Below are positions 23,256-33,819 of a stretch of DNA of 64,000 bases, piece by piece. The stretch is taken from positions 12,865,501-12,929,500 of the forward strand of contig CP136896.1 in NCBI GenBank assembly GCA_034359265.1, in the 5' to 3' direction. The notes below the pieces were generated by a model. The model was not told the DNA's origin. It did not search any database and was given only the letters and a program-made list of their open reading frames with translations. Numbering within the stretch: the first letter of the stretch is position 1; each line of letters begins with the position of its first letter. This DNA is from Canna indica (taxonomy: Eukaryota > Streptophyta > Magnoliopsida > Zingiberales > Cannaceae). A program made the translations under genes and the position numbers.

Positions 23256-24122
23256 TGATTACCGCCCCAAGTCGTTGTTGTTCTTAGTGATCGACTTCAG
23301 ATTGCAAAATCCTATACAACCCTATCTCATTCCTCTTCCTTCGGTGTGAGTAATTTAATTACAGAGTAGATAATAATGTTTGATTAATTATTGTTTCTTG
23401 AAATCTCATTTTTTCTTTTTTTGATCTTGTAAAACATGTGGTATGACTGAGAAAGGAACCATTAGAGACTGTAATAAGCAGTAGGATAAATTTTGCAGAA
23501 GTCTCTAATCCATTATAGAGTTTGTACAAAATCTATAATTGCATTACCTGATGGAGGAAATGTAATTACTACGTCACAATAAATTTACTAACATACACGT
23601 CACAATAAATGTAATTACCACGTCACAATAAATCTTAGATTTCTTGCGTTTTGATAAAAGTCTCTAAGCTGTCATAGACTTTTGACCGAAAGCTGAATAT
23701 GTACTTTAGTGTGAAAAATTTGTATTAGAGGCATCATATGTACATTATACGATCAAATAGAGATCGTATGGTCCCTAAACAATAATTGTTGGTAAAAATA
23801 ATCACCTTATGTAAAAGTCTCTAACCAGTTAGAGACTTTGTCCATATGTGTGTAAGAGGTACTTTAGTGCAAAGATGATCCATAATATCTATTTTATACC
23901 ATAAAATAAAGGTCCTAATGACTCCACAAATATTTTTTTTGTAAAATGTTACAACCTTTTTGAAAGTCTCTAATCAGTTAGAGACTTTGCCCAAATATTT
24001 TGAATAGCTACTTTTGTTACAGCCAATATGAAAATCTCTAGTAATTCTGACTATTTATCTCTTTTATATATTTTATTTAGGTTTATGATTTGAAAGTTGT
24101 GACGGTTGACAAAATGAAGTAG

Positions 24123-26464
24123 ATGACTACTAATAGTATTGTTGAAAATATTATGTCAGAGCATATTCTTGAAGAAGTCCTTGAGAGCCAGAATAATATT
24201 TCATCTATATCAATACAATATGGTTCTAATGTAGTTGACAATGGAGATAGAATTCATTTTCCGATTGACTTTAATATGTCACTTATATTTGAGGATGATA
24301 CATATGATATAGTGGAGGAGGAATTGACTAATGAGAGGATTAGAGAAGAAGTTGAGCAAGTTGAGAATTTGTCATTTGATATATTCACTTCATATGATGT
24401 AGTTGGATGTACAATTACATTAAATCAATCTATGTATGAAGCTCATCATACAGAGGTTGGTTATTGCAGTGATGAAGGGAATGAAACTATTGTCAACAAT
24501 GATGACCTTGATAGCCTGCTTGATTTCACTCCAGAAGATCAAAGAGACATAAACAATGATTTAAATGAAGATATGTATGACAACAGAGCATCTTCAGCAT
24601 CAGGGGATGAAGAAGATGATACTATCATTACTGCCCCGAATATATTTCATTGTAATCAAACGCAAAATAGTGAATTGTATCTTCATCAGGTATAACATAA
24701 GATATAAAATACTTATTATGATCAAATGTATTGATACTGATTTATTTTTCTTATGACTATGTAATTCAGGTATTTGATGATAGAGAGGAATTTAGGAGAG
24801 CTCTGAGATCATATTGCATCAAGTGTAACTTTGAGCTGAGACACATCGAAAGTAGACTACGTTATATCAAAGTTGGATGTAAACATGTTGATTGTCCATG
24901 GATGTTGTCTGCAAGTGGCAGAGGAAGATTTACTATTGTCAACTTTCTGAACAAGCATACATGCACAGTGTCGAGACTTAATTTAGATCACAAAGACTGC
25001 AGTGCAAAGTTTGTTGCAAATCATATCAAGGATCACCTAGTAAGGAATCAAAAGTACACACCCGCAATGATTGTGACCGAAATTCAAAAAGCATTTGGGG
25101 TTCGTATTTCATATAAGAAAGCATACAATGCACTTCAATTAGCTCTTATATCAGTTCGTGGGGACTTTGATGAGTGCGACAAAGATCTACCTGCTTACCT
25201 TAGAGAATTGAAGATACATGATAATGAAACAATGGTTAAATTATTGAGATGTTCCGTATCTTCTCGTTTTCTCCAAGTATTTTGGGCATTTGGTGCATGC
25301 TTGCGTGGGTTTAGAGAATATCTAAGGCTCATTACATGTATTGATGCCACACACTTGAGGGGAAAATATCCTGTAGCTCTAATGATAGCGACAGCTGTTG
25401 ACGCTGAGAGTAGACTTTTTCCGGTGGCATTTGGAGTTTGTGAGATTGAAAAAAGAGACACATGGGAATGGTTTTTGGATGAATTTGCACATTGTATACC
25501 TAGCTTCCGCGGTTTGAACATTATGAGTGATAGAAATCCTGGTATTTTAGCAGTAGTGAGAAAGGTATTCCCAGAAGCATCGCATGGATATTGTATGGTG
25601 CACTTAGTCAAAAACCTAATACATGATGTGAAAACAAATGTTGGTTGTCATTTATTTTGGTCTGCTGCAAGAGCCACTACGAAACATAACTTCAATGAAT
25701 GTATGCAAAAGTTGCTGGATATTCATGAGCCTAGTTACCAATGGGTAACCCGGTTGGAAAAGGAGAGATGGACAACGTTATTTTTCCCTGGTCGTAGGTA
25801 CGATATCATTACTACTAATGCAGTAGAAAGTATGAATTCTTTGTTTAGGGAAGTATGAGAGATGCCTATTACAACATTAATTGAACTAACGAGAGGCAAA
25901 GTTGCCAAATGATTCTATAAGCGTCGTAAAGTGTCACTCAAATTGTCTGGAATTCTAACAAAAAGAGCTGAAGATATCCTTGTTGAAAATAGGAGCAAGT
26001 GTCGTTGGTATTCAGTCCATCCTCATACGGACCATTGCTACCAAGTACACACATCAAATCAAATTGTCATTGTTGATTTACCCCATCGATCGTGTTCTTG
26101 CAATAAGTTTCAAATATTTGGTATTCCATGCTCGCATGTTATGACGGTTATTGGTTATCATAGTCTAGATCATTATCCTTTTTGTGAGTATTACTTTACC
26201 GTCGAAACGTACAAGAAAATATATGAAGACAAAATATTTTCTACCAGAAGCAAGTAATATTGGCGTCGAGAATCCTTTGATCCTTTGGTAAAACCACCAC
26301 AAGCCGTGGCACAAGCAGGTCGGAAGAGGAAGAATCAAAGAGAATCTTGTCATAATGGTAAAGTGTCAAAAAAGTGTGGTATATGCAAACAGTTTGGTCA
26401 TAACAAATGGTCATGTAAAGCTCCCCCCTACTTCATGATATGGCAGTTTGGCCATAACAAATAG
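24123..26464 (+). pseudogene. MULE transposase (MURA type), one intron, three in-frame stops
   Basis: Exon 1 is 24123-24689 (189 codons, acidic) and exon 2 starts at 24770; the 80-base intron has GT-AG ends and phase 0. Exon 2 begins VFDDREEFRRALRSYC, then GCKHVDCPWMLSAS (MuDR-type DNA-binding region). The catalytic domain has ITCIDATHLRGKY (first Asp), FPVAFGVCEIEKRDTWEWFL and IMSDRNPGI (second Asp), followed by HGYCMVHLVKNL. CSCNKFQIFGIPCSHVM is a SWIM zinc finger and CGICKQFGHNKWSC a CCHC knuckle at the C-terminus. In-frame stops lie at 25856-25858, 25910-25912 and 26255-26257, while the surrounding frame stays conserved, so decay is by point mutation. The product would cut and join at the element ends. 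Confidence 0.93.
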
Positions 26465-26589
26465 TTAGATAACATTTGGTATATTTTGCAAAGAACTCTT
26501 TTTTGTATATTATATATAGAACCCAGATTTTGTATATTATAAACAGTTTGGCAGTTTGGCCCCCCTACTTCTTTTATGTATATTATATT

Positions 26590-27575
26590 TTAGTCGAATA
26601 GATCCCAGCTGATGTTAATTCAAGTCCATAAATATTAAGTTTGAAATTGGAATATACATCACCGTATCAATTTTTTTGTTCAAGAACTGCAAAAGTCTCT
26701 AATCGGTTAGAGACTTTCGTATAACTTGCTATTTTGGTTGAAATAAAATAATATTTTTGGTCGAATAGATCCCAGCTGATGTTAATTCATGTCCGCAAAC
26801 ATTATGTTTGAAATTGGAATAATATAGATCACTGTATCAATTTTTTTGTTCAAGAACTATAAAAGTCTCTAACCGGTTAGAGACTTTCGTATAACCCGCT
26901 ATTTTGGTTAAAATAAAATAATATTTTCGGTCGAATAGATCTCAGCTGATGTTAATTCATGTCCAAAAATATTAAGTTTGAAATTGGAATAATATACATA
27001 ACCGTATCAATTTTTTTGTTCAAGAACTGCGAAAGTCTCTAACCAATTAGAGACTTTCGTATAATCCGCTTTTTTGATTGAAATAAAATAATATTTTCGG
27101 TCGAATAGATCCCAGCTGATATTAATTCATGCCCACAAACATTATGTTTGAAATTGGAATAATATAGATCACCATATCAATTTTTTTGTTCAAGAACTAC
27201 AAAAGTCTATAACCCACTATTTTGGTTGAAATAAAATAATATTTTTGGTCGAATAGATCCTAGATAATGTTAATTCATGTCCAAAAATATTAAGTTTGAA
27301 ATTGGAATAATATACATCACCCTATCAATTTTTTTGTTCAAGAACGACGAAAGTCTCTAACTGGTTAGAGACTTTCGTATAACCCGCTATTTTGATTGAA
27401 ATAAAATAATATTTTCGGTCGAATAGATCTCGGCTGATGTTAATTCATGTCCATAAACATTATCTTTGAAATTGGAATAATATAGATCACCATATCAATT
27501 TTTTTGTTCAAGAATAGAAAAAGTCTCTAACCGGTTAGAGACTTTCATATAACCCGCTATTTTGGTTAAAAAGTC
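26590..27575. repeat. Satellite of about 170 bp with a palindromic core, about 5.5 copies
   Basis: The anchor TTTTTTTGTTCAAGAA occurs at 26671, 26841, 27011, 27181, 27329 and 27499: spacing 170, 170, 170, 148, 170. Each full unit holds AAAGTCTCTAACC followed by its reverse complement, a palindrome of up to 26 bp, then CGTAT. The fourth unit has lost one palindrome arm (22-bp deletion). The array lies between the 3' ends of the two convergent MULE genes. Confidence 0.92.
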
Positions 27576-27794
27576 TATAACCTCCATATAAATGACACCA
27601 TATGAATAAACTACACCAGATGATGTTAATACCTGAACATCTATTCTAAGTCAGTATATTAACACCAAATAATAGCTCAATATAATACATCAACATTAGT
27701 ATACTACTAAATATGAATAAACTACATCAGATTATGTTGTTACCATAACATTAGTTTAACTACACAACATTAGTCAGCAGTAGCACATCTCCAT

Positions 27795-30700
27795 TCATTG
27801 TTTAACAAGAGAATAAATGTCATCCATGAAGCGATGCCCAATATCTATTCTAAATTTTTTCATGTCTGCTTGGGACCAGTTCATTTGTCTATCTTCCAAT
27901 AGGTATTCCATGTATTTCATTATGAATATTCCACAATCTACAGAAGGACCCTGTTCAGGACAATTTACCACAACTCGACTCTAACTGGGGATCTTTAAGT
28001 TTAAGTCTGGGCTGATCATATTCAAATCCTCGGGTTCCATCGTCTCCATTAGCAAGCACTGTATGAAAAATGGATATTGGATCATCAACATTATTAAAGC
28101 TCAATATCAAAAAATTAAATTTCAAACACTTACAGCCTCCTCAAAGTCTCTTTTGGAGTTTACATAGGTACTAAATGAATTGTAATGGAAGAATATTTTT
28201 GCTTAATGTCAATCACCATCAAATGCCAATGTCCACCCATGTCATTTCGAGGGTTGGTATGTCTCATCTTACTACTAGAAATTGGAACGAAAATATATTT
28301 GATCTCCAATGCAACAAGGGATGACTTCCTTAATTGCATTAACGCAGATTTTTCCATCGTTCGATAGTATCTCTACAAACAATTTAAAAACATCACTTGC
28401 AAAAAATATTCTCTAAATTTAAAAGCATCACTTGCATAGATAATTTACCTCAAATATTGTTCCCATGTAGATGTAGTTTGGGGTAGACTAGCTTGTTTTT
28501 CTCAATAAAATAGACGCATATGCATCAATTGAATCATCCTCAATTAATGCGTCAAAGTCAAAAATGTTCAACAAATTTCTCATCGGTAAAGATATCTACA
28601 AAATTAAACAAAATAAAGTTAGTATATTTATAAACTCTTTAAAGATTTAAAGACTTTTAAAAGTCTCTAAAAGTTTATAGACTAAAAAATTCTATAAATA
28701 TTTATAGACTTTTCACCCAAAACTCTTGAAGGGGTTAGACTATTTTCCAAGCTGAGGTCAAGTCTTCATTGGTTGAAAGATTTCAATCGAAATGGTTAAA
28801 TTCGTTTTTAGAACTATTGAAAATATTGGCTCAACAACATTGGATGCTATAATCAAACATCAATACAATAAATCCGTTTAAACAATATATTTTATAGTTG
28901 TCGACAGTTATTCATAAAATAAGTTAACACACTCACTCAATCTTATTGAGAGATATTATTATGGCTGTTGCATCAAGCTCAGGTGAAGATTTAACCTGCA
29001 TCAAAACAAACCACATTAATTTCCATGTATTGCAAGTATAAGAAACTGTATTTGATTTAGTAAAAAAAATACCTTGTGAATTATTTGATTCACTTTACCT
29101 TTGTTTTCTTTCAACAACAATTCATTTCTCTTTTGAATTGCTATTTTTTTCTGTTCTTCTCTTTGTTTGTCATGTACAGTCAAATCTTCAATTTATTTTT
29201 CTTGCTTTAAATGTTTCACACGTCATGATCTTCTGCTTTTGTAAGTTGCTAGAGGCTCATAATCCTAAAGTCTCAATCTTCAAGTAGTTCCTTCTCCTTC
29301 TCTTTCTTTTTCTTCATTTTCTCTTTTTTATTCTCTTTCTCTTGGTCCTTGTCTTCCTCTATTTCTTTCAAGTATTTGATTTTGTCCTTTTGAACTTATT
29401 TCCTGGGCCTTCTGTTGTTCTTTTTCTTATTTTTTTCTCACTGCTATAAATCTTCAATGACTATGTGTTGAATTTTCTTCTTCTTTTTCTTGTTCTTCAT
29501 ATAAATCTTCACCCACAATGGAGTACCTATTCGGTCCCTCAATGCATACATGTGGTTAGGTTTCTTAACATAATGTCTTACAGTTGAAATAGAGGATCTG
29601 ACAATACTTCTCGCAATACTCTTTATAATAGGAGGTGAAAAAATATTTACAACAGGGGTAGGGGCAGGGGAAGGACAGTACTCCTGATATATAGGAGTAA
29701 AGACATTGACAAGGGGGGTGTCATCTTCAGAAAGTTCCATTTGAAGAAATTCTTCAACATGTTTATTAACATATACAACAACAAAATCATCAAGAACTCT
29801 AAAAATATCAGATTTATCCTCAAGACAAGGAAAATAAATCTTAGTTGGCTAACATTGTCAAATCAATTCATAAAAAACTGAAATTACAAACCTTTGCAAG
29901 ATCATTTCTAGGGTCATATTGCTTTAACTCCTCTTCACCCTCCCGTGGCTCTAAATATTTGATAACCTACACAACAAAATCATATGTATTGGGAATCTAT
30001 ATATTTAATAATTAATACAAGTCTACTTACAGAGTTTTGGTACAAGGATTTCCATAGCGCTTGAAGGGTCTTGCTCTGCCAATTTTTTAACTCCGACCTA
30101 AGGATTCAAGGGAGAGTTTCTGGCTTCTTAGGTTCCATAATATGAACATGTTCAAAGAACCATCCCTACATATTATGAAGTATAAAATACAATAAAATAT
30201 TTTAAATTTCAAACATAAAATAAATTTGATAGTATAATACTTACAATTAGTAGAATGATGCAACCTCTTATGTAGGTTACTGACCGAATTTGTCCTCGAT
30301 TCTTCCTGACAGCTCTCATTTTCTCCCCTATTGAGGGGAGTTGCGCAGAGAAGTAAGAATATATACATCTTGTCCAATTATAATTATATGTATTTTCTAA
30401 GTTGTCCACATAAGGCAATAAAAATAATGGAACAGTGTAGGCTGAGGTACAAAACAAAATACAACAAAAAACATGCAATATGAATAATCTACAGAAGTCC
30501 ATAATGTCATTCGGATCATTTGATGTGTGTAATCGCAACATATGGTCTTCGATTGCAGATCGGTTGCATGGATTACCATCATAAATTTTTTTGACTTAAT
30601 GTAGCTTTCTCCACTTGGTTCAACAGCAGATGAGGGCATTGGTATAATAATTCCATTATTTGGAATGCCAGGCAGCAGTGAAATATCGTTTGGCAAAAAA

Positions 30701-31103
30701 TTTACCCTAACACCTTTAAATCTGAAAGTGGTTTCCCTAACCCAGTGATTCATGATCAAGCAAATCATATTTCTTAGGGCAGGGAAGTCTTGCATTCTCG
30801 AATACTCCAAATGGAGTTTTCTCAATTATCTCTCTTTGGGTATCTTGGATGTGAACCAATTGTAAAAATCCACCCCAATTTTTATCTACTCCAAAGGAAA
30901 TAAACTTGCGGAAGTGATGGACAAAACATGTCCATTGAACCAACTGGGACTTGTCATCTTTATATGATTTTTTTTCCTTTTTTTCTGGCTTAGCTGTAAT
31001 ATATAAATAAGAGGACTTATTACATTTAACATTCAAAAAATGAAATTAAAGCAAATGCACACAATATAAACAGCAAACCTGAACACTTCCTTTTTCTACC
31101 CAT
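27795..31103 (-). pseudogene. ULP1/SENP-like C48 cysteine protease gene of the MULE, degenerate
   Basis: Reading on the minus strand, ATG at 31103 opens MGRKRKCS (exon 31103-31079), which splices in phase to AKPEKKEKKSYKDD at 30993. FRFKGVRVNFLPNDISLLPGI (30730-30670) resembles the N-terminal domain found ahead of ULP1 domains in plant transposon proteins. A lysine/glutamate-rich linker covers about 29060-29500. Catalytic motifs of C48 peptidases follow: GGHWHLMVIDIK (about 28240-28200, His), then NCPEQGPSVDCGIF (about 27965-27925, Gln and Cys). The frame ends SLVKQ at 27795. Breaks: a frameshift near 30790, one just after HWHLMVIDIK (about 28195) and an in-frame TAG about 12 codons before CPEQ. 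After the shift the expected Asp seems replaced by Asn (HYNSF). Exact exon limits in the middle are not resolved. The substrate would be SUMO-like conjugates; the role in transposition is unknown. Confidence 0.85.
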
Positions 31104-32188
31104 GGTGAATATATCAAGCTTTCACACTTCTAAATCAATTTTAATGTTTCAATCACCAAGATATAATATATGATAACTACAATAATGATAAAGATACACA
31201 CTGGTTAGTTATCAAATAAAGAACTAGAGAGTTTTGATAAAGTCTCTAACTCATTATAGACTTTTTCAAATAGTCTCCAGCACAGAATTTACTTGCTATT
31301 ATGGTGGAAATACTATGCACATTATGTTTACAACACTAATAAGATAGAAAAATTCACTTTAAACGGTGTTGGGAAAAGTCTCTAATGAGTTAGATAGTTT
31401 TCACATTACGCTATAAAATTATTAAAATGATACTATAAAATAATTATTTTTTGTGCACAATACTATAGAGTGCTAATGATACATGTTTTAAAAATTAGAC
31501 TACTAACAGGCAGTTTTGGCCAAAGTCCCTAACTCATTAGAGAGTTTGGTCATAACTCTCAAACACATACTAATCTACTGTCAAACACTACACAAATAGT
31601 CTACTATCTAAATAGTCTATTCAATGAACAACTACATAAAATTTTTAGCAAGTATTGAACTCAATAAACAACTATAGTCTACTCAAGGAAACATCATTAC
31701 TAGGGTTCCTAATGCTAGGGGCATTGAAGGAGAGAGCATCCGAACCTGTCGTCGAGAGGAGGAAGTTGGCCGATGAGAGTGTCGCAGGGCCGCTGGTGGC
31801 GAGTATAATGGAAAGCAGTAACTTCTAGGGCTTGAGTATAATGGAGAGCTTCAAACCTATCGTCGAGCTGAGGAAGTTGGTCGAGGGGAGGAGAGTGTTG
31901 GATGAGAACTGCGACGTCCGGCGGTGGCGAATAAAATCGCGGTAAAATCTAGGGCTCGGTGTAAAAAGGTAAGAAGGGGAGGGGGAAAATTTTTTGACCG
32001 AGAAGGGAGCGGGGGAAAACTGGTAACCGGCTGGGAATGTGCAACCGGGGAGCTGGCGGTGGAACCGGTTTAGTTGAGGGTATTTTGGGGTTTTAAAAAG
32101 ATGCATTCCGGTTCTGGGAATTTAGGATTCCCTTATCCGGAACCAGGAATTTCTATTGAGGAAATTCCGATTCCGAGAAATTGCTGTT

Positions 32189-32479
32189 ATATAAATTCTC
32201 TCTCCCTCTCGAATATCGATCGTGACATAATAGCATTGGACAAAGATACGTAGGATAATACTAGACAAAGACTCGTCTTTTATTTGGTTTGTATAGTACT
32301 AAACAATAAATTTAATGTTATCTTACATTTATTTAGTATTATAAAAAAACATTTTTTTTTTAAAAAAAAATACACTTTTTGTTATTTGGATAAGATCTAA
32401 TATTATTATACTTATAAAATAATCATTTTAATAACTGTAATGATATGTTATATAAATTATAAATTGATTTTTTCATAAA
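32189..32479. other. AT-rich spacer
   Basis: No coding signal or repeat structure beyond A/T runs. Confidence 0.5.
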
Positions 32480-33020
32480 GTAAAATAATCTATTTCTCTC
32501 GGGTGAATTCCACCAATCTCTAGTCATATTAAACTGAACTGTGATGTCTCTTAATTACTCATTAAATGGATTTGGTATTAGTATTGTTGCTAGAAATCAC
32601 CTTGATGAAATTTTTTATGCTGAATGTGCTATTATTAATGCTTTCTCTATTTTTTATGCTGAGGCGCTTGCGGTTAGACAAGTTTTAGTCATTATTTTGC
32701 AAGAACAATACACTCATGTTCTCATTGAATCTGACTCAAAAATTCTTATGGATAGTCTTCAAAAAAAGAAGTGCCCGGACTGAAAAATTCAACCGATTTA
32801 TGATGACATTTGTACTTTTTTTGTTCTCCTACATCATTTGTTTTCACGTATAAACGGTGTAATTAAACCGCCCTATTTTGCTCGTCTTTCAGGTAGTTCG
32901 CAAGTTTGGTCAAATGTTAGATCATCCGAACTGTTGGACATTGCTGTAAGGGATCTTTCCGGTCCTAGTTACCTTCGTTAATTTGAAGTAATTTTTATTT
33001 CTTGCAAAAAAAAATAATTT
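32480..33020 (+). pseudogene. LINE 3' fragment with RNase H domain
   Basis: A frame at 32541-32783 continues in sense to about 32980: NGFGISIVARNHLDEIFYAE, FSIFYAEALAVRQVL (catalytic Glu in AEALA) and VLIESDSKILMDSL (second Asp). LNCD just upstream would supply the first Asp. The C-terminal RINGVIKPPYFARLS and an A/T-rich tail near 33005-33020 fit the 3' end of a plant LINE. A stop follows KKKCPD at 32782. It is a different lineage from the LINE at 1-7285 because the domains differ considerably. Confidence 0.75.
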
Positions 33021-33819
33021 TTTTTCATAATTACTATAAATCTGGATGAATAATTATTACAATAGTTAATAAATTTGATTGACATACTCAACTATAATTA
33101 GTAGCACAAGTAAATTAACTTACTTAACTAATTAACATATTGATGAGACGGATTGTAATTATTTCGATGACAAATTTTATAATAATTGTCATGCACATGC
33201 GGTTCTAAGATTTATTGCCATGCACATCTTGCAGCTATTTGTTATCTTTATTTTTTCTTGTTACAAATCAAAAGCTTAGTTTTCAACTGAATAAGAAATT
33301 AAACCCAACCTCAATAAGAAGCTTTAATACATAAACCCATAATGATTATATATTTTATAAGTTACTTAAAACCATAAGAGGATAATTTAATCAATATTTG
33401 ACATTTTAAGTTAAACGCTAAATTTTAAACACTGCAGGTAAACAAGTCCGCATCTTTATAACACAACTCAGACTCACTTATTCCTTATACAAATCTATCA
33501 CGTAAAACGACTTGTGCCAATTTATATCAACCAACGTAATCTAACAAAAATTTGGGAACATAGCTTTAACGCTATGGATTTTCACTCTGATCTTTTTATT
33601 TTTGCTTTTTCTTTCTCTTAAGTGTTACGACTTGGTCATCGATGAGAACCCATATACGGACGTCGACCATGAATTAGGGTGCTCAAATTCATATGTAATT
33701 TTGTAAGAAGACCATACAAAGAAAAGACTCAACAAATGCAAACTGGAACAAAGCTTTCAAGCAAATTCTATGTACAAAAATTCAACTTTATACTTTGTAG
33801 AAAAGGTGGTGGGATTAAT
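33021..33819. other. Intergenic, 3' flank of the SAYSvFN gene
   Basis: No supported feature. The 3' UTR of the neighbouring minus-strand gene should lie at its right end. Confidence 0.45.

Larger units (their letters stand above)
22647..32188 (+). mobile_element. Mutator-like element (MULE) with transposase and ULP1-like genes, 9.5 kb
   Basis: Inverted ends of about 115-120 bp match closely: 22648-22770 against the reverse complement of 32065-32187 (ACAGYAATTT at the tips, then a shared core including TTTCCTCAAT and GGATAAGGGAATCC). Between them are a MURA-type transposase gene (plus), a ULP1-like protease gene (minus, convergent), a 112-bp repeat array near the left end and a 170-bp satellite between the genes. 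This gene pair matches the KAONASHI group of plant MULEs that carry ULP1-like genes. No exact 9-bp target duplication is visible, so the outer ends may be off by a few bases or mutated. Both genes contain stops, so the copy is not autonomous now. Confidence 0.88.
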
